In this document: positions 1 through 12,631 of the stretch, piece after piece
Layout of the letters: each line of letters opens with the position of its first letter
How positions within the stretch are numbered: the first letter of the stretch is position 1
Assembly: GCA_947561585.1 (NCBI GenBank)
Contig: CANNZV010001118.1
Coordinates: 113,245 to 177,244, forward strand
Length of the DNA: 64,000 bases
Direction of reading: 5' to 3'
Source of the DNA: Caprella mutica
Lineage: Eukaryota; Arthropoda; Malacostraca; Amphipoda; Caprellidae
Program-made: the position numbers and the translations under genes
The notes under the pieces: generated by a model
Told to the model about the DNA's origin: nothing
Seen by the model: only the letters and a program-made list of their open reading frames with translations
Database searches by the model: none

Positions 1-182
1 TTAATAGACATACATTTATAATTTTAAAATTGAAAAGTTCATGTTGTATGAGTTACGATAACTAATAAGGTATATCAATAAAGAATAATCTAAAAATTGT
101 ATGATCGCATATTTTTACCGCAGATTTACTAATAATAAAAAAGTCTCCGGTAATTGCTATGAGGATTTGATTTACTTTTCAG

Positions 183-718
183 TCTACTGCCATGTTGAAT
201 AATTCCGAAAATGATTTTGATTACGGAATAAGATTTCATGCTGATGAAGTCAAATTTGTACCAATAAAAAGAAATTTACGTAAGTTATATAATTTCAAAG
301 CACATTTCTTCATATTTATAATTAAAATACATTCTCTATGAATAAAATTTCAATGATGAATAAATTTATACGTAAAATAATTATTTATAGGTAGTCTGAA
401 TTCTTTCACAAATTTTTAGGTGCACTTAGATAGTTTTAGTATAAGTTTTAATTAAAATTGTATAAGAAACGTCAAAATATTACACAAAATTACAATTATT
501 AGTCTTGAGTTGTGACAATATGTTTTTAATATCATAGATCTCGAAAATATTATAGACGGAGTGAATTAATTGAAGAGTATTGAATCGTTCTAAACAGCAA
601 TGTATAGTATTCGATACCATGTAATTTCAATATACAGCCAGGTAGAGCTAGTAAACGGACAGTGCACGTACCGGAAAAGTGTCTGCTATACCGATCAATG
701 GACGCTATGCGCGACTGA
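183..718 (+). CDS. Candidate 3' end of an unrecognised plus-strand gene (two exons)
   Basis: Two segments with good splice signals join in frame. The first, 183-279, follows a pyrimidine-rich TTTTCAG and ends at C|GTAAGT. The second, 642-718, follows CCAG and ends in a TGA at 716-718. Read from the ATG at 192 they give 54 residues, with a charged start (MLNNSENDFDYGIRF) and a basic stretch across the join. The frame is also open upstream of that ATG to the acceptor, so these may be the last coding exons of a gene that begins before the window. The intron holds a TTGTGACAATAT-type small repeat (about 506-640). I recognise no family; the call rests only on splice sites and open frame, and chance is a real alternative. 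Confidence 0.3.
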
Positions 719-2358
719 AAATTTACTTCAGTTGGAGATTTAAACTTTGCAAGTTTTCTTTAACACCATTTAAAAAAAAACGCTAATTAAGGATCACAGT
801 CTCAGATTATTATTAAATGAAAATTTAATGAATATCTTACAATATTTATATAACATATGTAAGAAGTAATATGTTAGGTAAAATAAAACAAAAATATTAA
901 CAACTAAATAGATATATGAATTACGTCAGAATATAGGATAATTACAACTCTTTAATTTCTATAAAACTTCACTGACCAAAGAAAATGTATAGCGAAAGGG
1001 TAACAAAAATCAAATCACTGAAAATGTGAAAAACAATGACTAAATACTTGGTAGACTAATAGAATGATGGTTAAACCATATAATTTAAAATTTAAAGAGG
1101 TCTTTGTAGCGGGCTGCATGTCTGGTAGAACGGACATTTTTTATGCTTTGTAGGGGGTGGTGTCCGTTTAAAGATCGTCCACTGAACGAACTTCACCTCT
1201 ACACTTTATTTATTCATTGTTTTAGAAAAGGTTTAACGTCTGCTTCAGAACCTATAGTCATATCGCGATATCGAAAAGAAATTAAATATAAAGGACTTCG
1301 GGAAACGGCCAGAAAGGAAAGTGACTCAATCAACAAAGTCACTTACCATCGTCACTGCAATCTCATGGATGCAGAAAAGCTACTCCGTGAATGCAGTCAC
1401 TTACCAAGGAAAAAGGACATATCCTTGGCTGCACTTACGGATGGAAGAGGGAAATGAAGAGGAAGCCTACTAGCCTACGGTGTAAACATCATCAGTCAGC
1501 ACCTTGTTAATTCCCAAGGAATTCACCACAAAGGCTAGGATTTCATCATGAAGCGTTGTTTTCACACTGAAATTGAAAAAACGGACAGCATTCGTTCGAT
1601 TGATCACACCGTCGGATAGGTGACAAGACAAAAAAAACCGTCGATATAAATAGCCTAATTCATTCTTATTATCAAAATTACTATATGTATAAATATAGAG
1701 ATATAGCACACCTAAGGTTAGATTAACGGTCCGATTGGGGGGGGGGGGGGGAGAGATCACTTGGGCACAAATCTTCTCACAGCTAAATACAAACCGAGAG
1801 CACATCCACTATTCTCCACACTGACGTACTGTAGTACCGTTTGAACACTCGTGGTGACAGTGTCAAAATGAAAAAAAAGCCAATACATAATCCAAATTAC
1901 AACAGTTCAGGGTTCTAGGGATGCCACCCCCATTCGTCACCTATTTTCCAAATAAAAGTTGAAGGTATATTCAAATCATTTAGTTTAGGATAAATGAAAA
2001 ATGTGCATCTATATAAAAAAATTTAATAACAATATTATGTGACAAATATAAACTATAAGACTTAACATTTATTCCCATAACAAAAATAATTTAAGCTTAC
2101 CAATGTAGGTTTTTATATAAATAACACTGAACAGAATTTTAAATAATATATATAGCTAATAATTAGGGTTGTGACAATATTTTTTTAGAATCACAGATCT
2201 TAAGAATATCATAGACGAAATGAAAAGGTATCGAATACTATAACTGATGATGTAGAACCATTCAATACTGTTCAATTCTCTCCGTCTATAATACTTTCGA
2301 GATCTATGATTTCAAAAGCATATTGTCACAACCTTACTACAAATTGTCTAAGAGTTGC
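719..2358. other. Gene-free stretch with retroposon and MITE copies
   Basis: No gene seen. About 1223-1480 is a minus-oriented, diverged copy of the retroposon best preserved at 52570-53073 (shared GTTTAACGTCTGCTTC end and the repeated stretches around 'acttaccatcgtcactg'). An inverted-repeat element at 2165-2333 follows. A G homopolymer lies at about 1737-1751. Since the syntaxin-18 stop is at 2359, the MITE falls in or beside that gene's 3' UTR. Confidence 0.5.
2165..2333. mobile_element. Small inverted-repeat element with TTGTGACAATAT ends
   Basis: The left end AGGGTTGTGACAATAT is matched by the inverted right end ATATTGTCACAACCTT, about 170 bp apart. The inner arms (ATCATAGA..., CTCGAAAGTAT...) also pair. 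Diverged relatives are at about 506-640 and 53770-53940, the latter also with both ends. No coding capacity. The target duplication is unclear, so the superfamily is not assigned. Confidence 0.6.
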
Positions 2359-5300
2359 CTAAGGATTGTACCAGTCCAGAAATAGTATGGTGCAGGACAT
2401 CACGATTAGGAATATCATTATACCTACTCTGAAACTTGCATCCTTGCGCATAGCCTCTCTGATCTGAAAGAGAAGGAAAATGTTACCATTGGAAGAGTCT
2501 TGCCTAATGTATTTAGAAAGAGAATAATAAATTGAAGTAGTAAAGTGGATCTCCACTATAGTGAAGTCCTGTATAGTGAATTATCCTGATTTTTAGACTG
2601 CTGTTTAATGACCTAACCATGTAGTGGACATATGTAGTTCAATCAGACATGAGGTTTCCAAGCATATCTATGTGGTAAATTAGTGAAAGAAATTTAACAC
2701 TATAACTCCTCTCTACAATGAAGTCAGGTGTAGTGAACCATTCAGTTTTTAAGAGACATAAGAAATGAAATACTTAATATCTATAATGAATTTATTTATA
2801 AAAGAAAAAATTGGCAATGAATTCCAGTTTTCTATTCAACTTTCAAAACCTCTATAGTGAACTAATTGAAGTTCACTATAGAGAAGTTCTACAGTAGTTA
2901 TTTAATGATTAATGTAAAACATTATCAATTTTTCATTTTAAAATGATATCAAAGGTTAATATTGAAGTTGCCTTATCGAAATCTCATTTAACAAATACAT
3001 GTGACGTACAAACTTGTGGAATTCTGAATGAGACTCTTTGAAACATTTCACAAAACAACTATTGTTTACAAATCTTTCTGTACTCTCACCTGCTCATTTC
3101 CTTCCTGCACATTGTCGGTAGCATGCAAAACCGTATCCAGGATACCATCAGCAACAGTAGCCTGCTCTTCCACACTCTCCATCAGCACAGACTGTAACCT
3201 GCCTAGTTCTGCAACCTGGAATATAGAAATAGTCACTCATTTGCTGTAGCCAGTTGAAAATGAACTTTAAGTGAGATAGACATATCAGTCGAATGATATG
3301 ATAGTCAAATATTTTTATAATATTTAGATAATGGTTTAGATTTAGAGACTGAAAAAAATATATAAATTAACAAAATAAAAATCTATAGCTAATTTGAGTA
3401 ATTTTATTCATCCTTTTTAGGAGATTATTTTAGCATTTAGAAATTAAAATGTAGATAAGACTGCAACATTGATATTGATCTTTTAAAATTTAAATGTAAC
3501 CATCAAATATTAGCTACTAGCCATCACAAGTTATCTATCATTCCTGAAAATAAAGTTAAATAGTACATTTGTGATATTATTTTATTATTAAGTTGATTTT
3601 CTCCGTTAGAAGCTATAATAAAGGTCTAATTTATTTACAAGCAAGAGAAAATTCATTTATTAATCTAACTAGTATAATTAGGGTTAACAATGCACCTTTT
3701 GTATTAGTATTTTGAATATTAGCTAGTATTAGTTACCTGCTTAGTTATGTTCTTAACTTCTTCATGGGTAGACTGTAGCTCATTGTACATCATAGCATTC
3801 TCCTGCTCCAACATCTGCACCTCTTCAGTACTGAGAATATCCTCCAGAACACCTTCACTGTACTCGTAAGTCTTGGTAGATGCTACGGGCTTTGCATCTT
3901 CCGCAACTGCACCATTCGAGTCAAAGGAAATATCATCGGAGTGTCGGCTCGACTTACGGCTCCTTACACCGTTTACGATTGGTTCGCTAAACGGTTGTTC
4001 AGTGTCAATATCTGATCATTAAAATTAGTTTATAATTAGTACATAAAGTCAGTGCATGTGTGCTCATTTTATATTAACTACATTATTGCTAGTTCAGTTT
4101 CTCACCTTCGATATAATTGGTTTGGATATTTTCAACAGTACCATTAGTTGCTGAAATGAAAATCAGGTTTATAATAATAATTAATAATATTATTTAAAAT
4201 AATGGAATGCAAAGAAATTTTTAAGAGTTAAATATAACTAAATTACACCATTTTTGAAAAGGTTCATTAACTTGAAAAGATATAGCTAGTTTAATCTTCA
4301 AGTTTAAGCAATAGACAATCTTCATCCTTAAAAGCAGATCACTGATGTTTATGAAAGTTTTAATATTTATGAAATTATTGAAGTATAAGTAGGATAACAA
4401 CCGATTAATCAAATGGCTCCACAATTTCAGACACATTAGAGAAAAATTATTTAAAGCAATTAAAGTAAAGATTAAGAAATGATCATTAAATATTTTTTCT
4501 TACTTTGAAAATAGGGAACTGTCTGATAACTCAGATTTTACCCAACATTATTTTTACTGAATAATTACACACCATTCTTATCTCCAGAAATACTTTTATT
4601 GGCCTCAGATATCTTCTTGACTGATGCTGGTCTGTGGAATCTCAAGAGCTTAGCCTGAAGAAAAAAAGTTGATAAAATTTACCTATACAAATAAATATTA
4701 ATTTAATTGAATAGGCATTAAGTACTTATTCAATTTTCTCTCACCTTTATACTTTGCTTCTGATTTCTATTTTCTTTTAATTCAGAGAAGTAAGATTGCA
4801 AGCTTTGTAGATTAAATCGCACCAAAATAGTGACGAAGGCCATGCAGTCCTCCAGATCAGATGGAATGACTTTTTTAGACCTAGCATCACTCTCTTCAAG
4901 ACTGCCAATCAATGTAGAGAGATTTACACAATCTACTCTGATGTCTACAAAAGACTTCTTCTTGAGAGACTGCAGACTGTGACTGGGAATTTGTTCTTCT
5001 AGTTGACTGAGTTTTTCCTCTATAGTTCGCAAGTTCTTGACAATAATCTGAAGAGGGATGAAGAATTAGATTAGTCAGCAACAATTTCAAATCTAATCAA
5101 TATAACTATTCCAGTGAACTATTTGAATATGAATTAGCATAGGTAACATGTTAATCATACGTATTATACATTGTTAATATATCAAATTCATTAATTAATA
5201 TTATTAATGAATTATTAATAAATTCAAACCTGCTCCATGTAAACACATTCCTCTGCACTCATCGATGAAACATCATTGATATGTCCTAAATATTTTCTTC

Positions 5301-5520
5301 TATGGTCAACAAGTAGAGTTTTATGTCTGGCAATGTTCTCCATTATTTCACGGAGTTTATGGAAGAAATGCACATCGACATCGAAAGGAAGTTTTTTGAA
5401 GCATTCACTGTTAGTAGGAAATAGTCTTGCGTTTGGCAGAGTTTCTCCTGAAGCTTTCTTCCTGGATCTAATGGTTTTGACACAAGATTTGTATAAGTTG
5501 GTGTGATCAACACACGCCAT
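2359..5520 (-). CDS. STX18: Syntaxin-18, ER Qa-SNARE
   Basis: Seven exons (minus): 5230-5520, 4745-5047, 4573-4654, 4106-4150, 3737-4011, 3090-3215, 2359-2463. Joined in phase they give 408 residues (human STX18 has 335). The N-terminus (ACVDHTNLYKSCVKTIRSRK) matches the syntaxin-18 start. The C-terminal half (about 308-382) carries the SNARE helix, with EEVQMLEQENAMMYNEL leading into it, then a single membrane anchor (about 387-403) and the hallmark end FLDWYNP. By family knowledge it is the ER t-SNARE for Golgi-to-ER retrograde traffic, working with SEC20, USE1 and the NRZ tether. Every intron has GT..AG ends, and the start at 5520 is the first ATG of the conserved N-terminal block. The excess length lies in the low-conservation linker (about 200-300). 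I am confident of the family; exact exon edges are inferred from splice signals. Confidence 0.93.
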
Positions 5521-6579
5521 TATTCTTTGAAATAAAAGGTAACAAAAATAGGAATGAAACAGATTGCAGTAAAAGATACTCAAAAACCTGAAAAAATAAA
5601 GCAATTAGGACAAAATGTGTACATACTTTATTGAAGAACAAACAGTAATTGTAAAACAAATAGGGAACAAGTGAAGATAACGGACCACATTACCTTTACC
5701 AGGTTAAATTCTGGTTTGTTGTGTTCACTAGCTTCATTTCTGGTCCGTTAACTTTACTTGGTTAAATTATAAATAGTTGACCAATAACTGGAACTAAGAA
5801 TGTAATTTTGGAATCTTAGATAGCACATTAAAGGATTTAAGTAGAGGTTTTTTATCATATTTTCATTACTCATTCTTCACAACTTCATAATGGATCACGT
5901 TTTTTTAATCAATTCTTTCAATTAATAAAATATGCAAAATAATGTGAATATTAACATTTATAAAATTATATATTTATAAAATACTAAAGAAAATATTTTT
6001 TAAAACTAAAAAAAGTTTTCTGGTCCATTAGGTTTCAAAAAATGAGCCAAATTGGCTTGGCTCAGATTTTTTGTAAAATTTTGGCTCAAAAATTGGCTTA
6101 CAATTTTCCAGCCTCTGAAACATGGATAACATAGGAATAAATAGCTAACAATCCACCGACTTTGCCAGAATATTATTTTCAATGGGGTAAAATCCATGAA
6201 ATACAGACTGGGTTTTCTGTTTATATAGCAAATATGGTAACATAAATTAACTTAGGTAATTGAGTAATATACCTAGGTAAAGATTCTAGTGTGTATTTGG
6301 TGCACAAAATTCGACTTTATTCAAAAAGCAGAAAAATTCCACCCACATATTATGATGATATTTCAATTACCTAATGATTAATTTAGCTGATCCACAAAGA
6401 TTTTCCCAATGGCCAATGGGCAATTTAACCACAAAAAATTAATGGTACCATAGGAATAAGTAGCTAAAAAAACACCGACTATGCAAGAATATTATTGTGA
6501 AAGGGTAAAAAATTCCACTGATAAGTCGGTGAAATTTACAACGATTACAGGCAAGATATACACTTAATACAGTTTGGCA

Positions 6580-6731
6580 CCAGTCTGCAGAATATGGGAC
6601 ATTTTTAACATTTTCTGTGCAAACAATCCTTAATTTTCTCCTATATTTTCATGTATATTCATATATTGATGGGAAAAGAAGCCAAAATAGAGGATTTCTA
6701 GGAGAACAGTTTACCAGTTCCTGCAGTCTGG
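6580..6731. mobile_element. 152-bp CCAGTCTGCAG element with perfect 8-bp target duplication
   Basis: The ends are CCAGTCTGCAGAATATGGGA and, inverted, ...TCCTGCAGTCTGG. The flanks GTTTGGCA (6572-6579 and 6732-6739) are identical, so this is a transposed unit rather than a chance palindrome. Close relatives are at 26273-26423, 26880-27023, about 57545-57688 and 60352-60739. Non-coding and non-autonomous. Confidence 0.8.
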
Positions 6732-6779
6732 GTTTGGCATAACGCATAAGAATTTTTTTTTTTTAAATGATATAACAAA

Positions 6780-7012
6780 TTAATGTTATTTTGGAGAAAA
6801 TTTATGAAAATTTGATCATTTTGGAGAGAATTTGTTGAATTTTGGAGAGAGCTGGAGAGACAAATGGCGAGTTTATGAGACATACCTACTATTTTACTTG
6901 GCAGTGGTCTCTCCATTTGTCTCTCCAGCTCTCACTAAAAATCACCAAATTTCTCTCCAAAATGATCGAATTATCATAGGAGATTCTCTTCAAAATATTG
7001 AAAATAACATTA
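6780..7012. repeat. Long imperfect hairpin of the ATGGCGAG / TTTACTTGG family
   Basis: About 95 bases at 6780-6875 (TGTTATTTTGGAGAAAATTT..., GAGCTGGAGAGACAAATGG) are repeated inverted at about 6905-7012, with TATTTTACTTGG near the centre. It looks like two head-to-head copies of the element seen intact at 27999-28225. Open frames on both strands here are by-products of the palindrome. Confidence 0.6.
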
Positions 7013-8431
7013 CACATTGTACACAGTACTTGTAGTCCAGACTGGAAAACATAAATTCTAACAGAGTTACTCCTAACTTCATGCATTCCCATCAGTAATG
7101 TTTATCATCACAACAAGCCCAATTGTGAAGCATAAATGACTTATTTTACATTAGTTTTCACTGCGGAGTTGAAATTTATAAAACAATTTACTGATTTCTG
7201 CATTTTTTAGGGTTAAAATGAGTAATTTTTGTTCATCCTAAATTCCTAACAGAGTTACTAGTCAATCTGAAATGAGATATTATTCCACTCTGGCTTGTAG
7301 TCTTGTCTTGTATGTACCTAGCTGCGTAGCATAAGCATACTAAGCATAGGAGAAAATTAGATATTTCTCACCACTGTCCACTTGCAATTGAAAGGCTCAA
7401 AATAACTGTCAGGCTGTCACAAACTCTGAAACTCACCATTAAAATGGTGAGTTTGGTCATGCTTTATTACATGCAAAATAACATGGAAATTAATCAATTA
7501 AATAGAACTTGGCCCTTGGGCACAATGCACATCACTAATTGCAATTAAAACAATAAAGAAAACTAAACAGTCCCTCTCCTTCCAGTCCCTGAAGGGCTCA
7601 TGTTGTAACGTTATTGTTGTAGTCTTTCACGAGTTCACGGTGCTTCACAGTCCACCTTCAGGATTAATTTTGTTTTGATGACAGGACCATAGCCCTTGTG
7701 TCATACATTTTCGTCGGAATATGCTGCTCTTAAAAGCATTCCAGATGTCATAGACTCAAAGATATAGGTAGGACACAGAGTATTGTCTATTCATAGTGTA
7801 TCAGTTTGTCACTTTCTCAATAATTTTCATCAAACTAAATTCACTAATATTAATAATATGTATTAATTCGCGCGCAACATTAACCAATTCACTAAAGTTA
7901 CGAATTATCGGACGGTTTATGATTTGGCCTATAGGTACTCAGCAGCACAATTAAATTCAAAGAACAGTCCTGTAATAATTATTATTCTATGAATAACCAG
8001 GTTTAGATCTCAATAATCGTACATTTCACTTTTTCGATCTTATATAATTTAATATTTTAACTAGTCCTTTTAATTAGCATCCATGATACATACAGTATCA
8101 AAATAACAAGGTAGGGGAAAGTCCCCATTTATCGGCCACTTAAGAGGTTTCCTTCAAAACTATTATTATTGTTTAACTCTCCTCTCTACTAATGCATATA
8201 CGACAGAACGAACTAAAAGATGAAATTCAAATCTTTTAAACCATATTAAGTATTATGCAATTACTTAAGTATAAATTAATCTACATTGAATCAAATATTA
8301 TATCTGAAAAACTCCAAATATCGACATGTTGAAACCAAATATCGTCACATGTTATTACCCATTTATCGTCATGCGTCGATATATGGGTGATATCGTCCAC
8401 AGAATAAAATTTTCATTGAACAGCTTGCAGG

Positions 8432-9110
8432 ATGGGGGAAAATCAGATAGAATGGGGAAAATTAGGTAGAATGGGGAAAATCAGGTAGAATGGAGGAAAA
8501 TCAGGTAGAATGGAGGAAAATTAGGTAGAATGGAGGAAAATTGGATATAATTGGGAAAATTATGTAAAATACAGGGAAAATTAGGTAGAATGGGGAAAAT
8601 CAGATAGAATGGGGGAAAATCAGATAGAATGGGGAAAATCAGATAGAATGGGGAAAATCAGATAGAATGGGGAAAATTAGGTAGAATGGGGAAAATGATG
8701 TAGAATGGGGAAAATTAGGTAGAATGAGGAAAATTAGGTAGAATGGAGGAAAATTGAATATAATTGGGAAAATTATGTAGAATACAGGGAAAATTAGGTA
8801 GAATGCAGGGAAAATCAGGTAGAATGGAGGAAAATTAGGTAAAATGTGGGAAAACTTGGTAGAATTGGGAAAATTAGGTAGAATGGGGGGAAAATCAGGT
8901 AGAATGGGGAAAAATAAGGTAGAATTGAGAAAATTAGGTAGAATGGGGGAAAATCAGGTAGAATAATAAGATAGAATTGGGGAAAATCAGGTGGAATTGA
9001 GAAAATTAGGTAGAGTGGGGGAAATTAGGTAGAATGGGGGAAAATCAGGTTGGAATGGGGAAAAATCAGGTAGAATGAGGGAAAAATTGTCTTAGTAGGT
9101 GAAATGATGC
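8432..9110 (+). repeat. 19-bp tandem array, GGTAGAATGGGGAAAATCA type
   Basis: More than 30 tandem, somewhat diverged copies of a unit about 19 bp long (GGTAGAATGGGGAAAATTA, with GGAGG, GATAT and TATGTA variants). Unit length drifts by 1-2 bp and some copies are in higher-order order. Not coding. Confidence 0.85.
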
Positions 9111-9143
9111 CAGAATGGCGAAATTATTGATTGCAGCTAGTAT

Positions 9144-9548
9144 GGGGTTTAACGTCTGCTTCGGAACCAAAGGCCATATATCGCTGATGTCAAAATGAAA
9201 TTGAATGCAAGGGACTCGAAGAAGCAATCAGAAAGAAAAGTGGCTTCATGAACAAGGTCACCTACCACCGTCAGTGACAAAGCTCATGGATGTAGGAAAG
9301 CTACTCAGTGAATGCAGTCCCTTACCAAGGAATGTGACGAAAATGGTCACTCTGGGCCCTGAACTGTTGTAATTTGGATCATGAAATATTTTCCCCATTT
9401 TATCCAAGTAAATCTTTTGTAACGCTACTTACAGTTTTAGAGGATAGCACTAGGGTTATGCTCTTCAACTACGAGGTCTTAGATATTTTGTGTTAGGTAG
9501 ACTCGTAGGCTTCATTTACTATCACCTCTTCATCTCTACATCCATGAG
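9144..9548 (+). mobile_element. Retroposon copies, inverted piece joined to direct piece
   Basis: 9144-9345 is the 3' half of the 52570-53073 retroposon in reverse orientation (GGGGTTTAACGTCTGCTTC...). From 9345 the 5' part follows in direct orientation (GGGCCCTGAACTGTTGTAA..., AACTACGAGGTCTTAGAT). The direct copy is split by the hAT element at 9549 and resumes at 11186-11298, ending GCAGACGTTAAAACCCC. This is either a head-to-head pair or an inversion formed during insertion. Confidence 0.55.
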
Positions 9549-11177
9549 CAGAGCTGGGCGCGCGAACCTTTTTTTAGGTTCCGAATCCGAAGCCGAATCT
9601 TCGTCGATTTTGGGTTCCGAACCTCCGTATAGCGAACCCAATTTGGAAAAGTTTGGTCCGAACATTTGTTCCGAACCAAACATTTAGTCCGAACATTTGT
9701 AAGCTAACCTCTGATTTCCACACGTCACTAAAGTACAATTAATTCCATAATTTACGCTGATTTACGCCGATACGTAAATATTTAAGTTTTGAATTAAAAA
9801 ATATAGTTGGTATTTATGTAGCAACAAGGTCAAGAAAGGCCAGTAAATTTAAAGAAATGACATGAAATATATAAAGCAATTTAAAAAATATATGCCTATA
9901 AAACATACGTCAAATTCATTTGGGTTAATATAATAAATTTATAATAATAATTATACTGTGACTTCATATGACTACATTATACAGGAGTTGCACTGGTAGA
10001 ACTGCTGTTTCATGAAATACAACTAATTTAGAGAATTTACTAAATAGGAATAAGAGATTCATAGAAAACTTACGAATATTGTGTAGTTCGCTATACCGGA
10101 TTTTACTATTTAGCGTGATTCACTATACAGGAGTTCACTATAAGGGAGTTCCACTGTACTTACTATACTTAATAAGTTAGTATCATTGAGTATGACTGAA
10201 TGAGCATTAAGTATCTTTAAAGTTCCCCTCCAGTCTCTACTCCAATACGTAGTTTATGTTATTCTGAATTTTCTTCTGACCTCCGAATTTCATGCAAAGA
10301 AAAATTAAGACCAACTCTGTCGTCATAACAATGCAAGACAATGTATCCATATTAAAGTATCCAAGTATCTAATTGAATATGTTTTAAGTTTTTACTATTA
10401 GTTTTCAATTTTTCATTTATATTACAACATTTTTGATTAATTCTCTCTAGAGAACTGATGATATAAAAACTTTTTGCATTTTGTTTGAATATGAAAGTAC
10501 TATAAGATACCGTATTATGGTATTCCTATACTCTATTGCTTGCTTTACTTTTTCTTCTATTCAATAAATTAGAAAGGTCAGACAGTGAAGATTACTTTGA
10601 ATATTTCTCAAAGTTATTTATATTATAACTTATATACATGTAATATTATAATACCTATATAATAATATGAATTATAATCAATTCAATTGTAAAGCGAATA
10701 GCCGAATACTCGATCTTAAATTATCTGATCAGCCTACCTACTTAGCCTTACCTATAGTTCTACATATTTCAAGCAATTTTAATTGAGATTTGAAGGGAAC
10801 ATAAACCGTTATTAAAGAATTAACTTGTTAAGATTATTATAAAACTTACCGCTATTCCAGAAAGGATGAATAACGTAATGGAAGAAGAGCGGGGAAAGAC
10901 GCATGTTCTTCGCTTCAGTGTTAAGCAGAAACCTACATAATTATGTATATAATAGTAGCCGAGAGGTACAGTACATGTTCAGAACGTAAAATAATTAAAT
11001 GAACAGGTCAGTTTTCCCCGGGTACGGAGGTTCGGACTTGCGAAAAAGACGTTCCGAACACTGAAGTCCGAACCGTTTTTGAAGAGGTTCCGAATCCGAA
11101 TGTCCGAACCCATTTTCCAGTCCGAACCGGTTCGCGAATAAAGGTTCGCGAACATTCGTGCGGAACGCCTAGCTCTG
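9549..11177. mobile_element. hAT-like non-autonomous element (1.6 kb)
   Basis: The ends are CAGAGCTGGGCGCGCGAACC and, inverted, GGAACGCCTAGCTCTG. The 8-bp flanks TCCATGAG at 9541-9548 and 11178-11185 are identical. CAG..CTG ends plus an 8-bp duplication fit hAT. Subterminal zones are full of GGTTCCGAA/TTCGGAAC words in both orientations (9577-9690 and 11025-11165), as hAT transposase-binding sites often are. No transposase frame is open inside. Confidence 0.75.
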
Positions 11178-12631
11178 TCCATGAGCAAGACACCGACAGG
11201 TGGTATTTGACTTTGCTCATGAATCTCATCTTAATAAATTTATATTTTGAAGTCAGTGAATTGGCATCCGATTCTGCAGCAGACGTTAAAACCCCTACAT
11301 AAGTAATTAATCAAAGCGACTATATTTTTAATTTTCTTCTCATTAAATTATCTTGAGTATAACAATAGTGTTTCGTACTATTGGGTCACACAGAGTATTA
11401 AAAACTTCAAAAAGAATGAAAAATATATAGTAAACTTTATTTTAAGCGGTTTATTTAACATATTCAAAGTTTTCCCGGACACTGGAAATGGCATTTAAGA
11501 TAATATGATGGATTAACAATAATTAATTTATGATATGAATAATTTCAGCTGAAATCAATTTATTTTGAGAGGAAAAAGATTTAGAAAACCAAAATCGTAT
11601 CGAAATTTTGATAGATCACGTTGTTTGTTTTTCCAAATAGATGAAGTTCACAAAATATATATCATCGTAAACTGTGTGAATAAAAATTAACCGAATCTCA
11701 GAGAGATGTAAACACTAAACTATCTACTAAATGATTTTAAGATAAATATCAGCTATATATTAATTATTAAAATCACACGCTGATGTGCAAACATTCTTTG
11801 GATAACGTGTATTATGTATGGCAATACAACAACATGATATGACGTCTAAAACTTGTGAAATTTTGTACGTTTTATCAAATTAGATGACACTTTTTCTAAT
11901 TAAATCATATTTTATTTCTTTACTAATCATTATTCAGATGAACAAGGTATATTGAATAGTATAATAAACTATTCTGTTTCTATTATATATGTATAGGTTC
12001 CCCCCTCTAATTACCCCCCCCCCCCCCCCTGCTTACCACCCTAATTAAGTTCTAGTAGGTCGATAAATGGGTAAAAGCTATTTAAACATAGAAAATTGTA
12101 TAAATATTGAGAATTAATATATTTACTAACCATTAAACTGTTTTAAAACAACTATTGCGAAATTGATCAAAATACCATTTATCGTCACCCCATGACGATA
12201 AATGGAAAACCCACTTTATTGATACCCAAATATCGACACATCGATTTATTTGAAATATTGATGACTAAATTAATTTCTGATTTTATATTTAAGAAATGCA
12301 ATTAAACGTAAGTAAAACTGTATGAACGTTATTTTGAAAAAAAATTATTTGAAGCGTAAAATCGCGCATAACAAATTCTATATACCTAATCAATTTCGGT
12401 GTGTTTGTGCTGAATGTACCGTATCGTCATACATCTCATCAGTTAAACTGACACTCTGATTGTAATTTCAAATGAAATTACTTACATTTTTGTAACAATA
12501 ACAAAAATATATGGAGACATCGATTTGTAAAATACCTAAACCATAGAAATGTTTCTAAGTCTTGTTATGGACGAAAATAACTGAAACATGACGATAAATG
12601 GAGAGGGACGATACAAGGAGCCCTTACCCTA

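Larger units (their letters stand above)
5605..8110. other. Intergenic stretch with CCAGTCTG-type and hairpin repeats
   Basis: Upstream of syntaxin-18. No gene seen. It holds a 'GGCTCAAAAATTGGCTTAC' repeat and a CCAGTCTG-family fragment at 6000-6213, a degenerate copy of the 236-bp family at about 6289-6545, the clean element 6580-6731, a long hairpin at 6780-7012 and another 'ATGGCGAG' repeat piece at about 7370-7465. 7466-8110 is plain AT-rich sequence in which I see nothing. Confidence 0.5.
8114..12629. mobile_element. TA-flanked composite element (4.5 kb, nested)
   Basis: The left end TA-GGGGAAAGTCCCCATTT (TA at 8112-8113) is loosely mirrored by CCCTTACCC-TA (TA at 12630-12631). Both ends carry 'CCATTTATCG' or 'GATAAATGG' words, also repeated inside at about 8340-8400 and 12175-12240. 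The left end shares ATCGGCCACTTAAG with the 40443 element, suggesting related TA-target (Tc1/mariner or pogo-like) families. It contains the 19-bp tandem array, retroposon pieces and the hAT at 9549-11177. No transposase is visible. 11300-12629 shows only AT-rich filler with a C homopolymer near 12004-12029. Confidence 0.45.
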
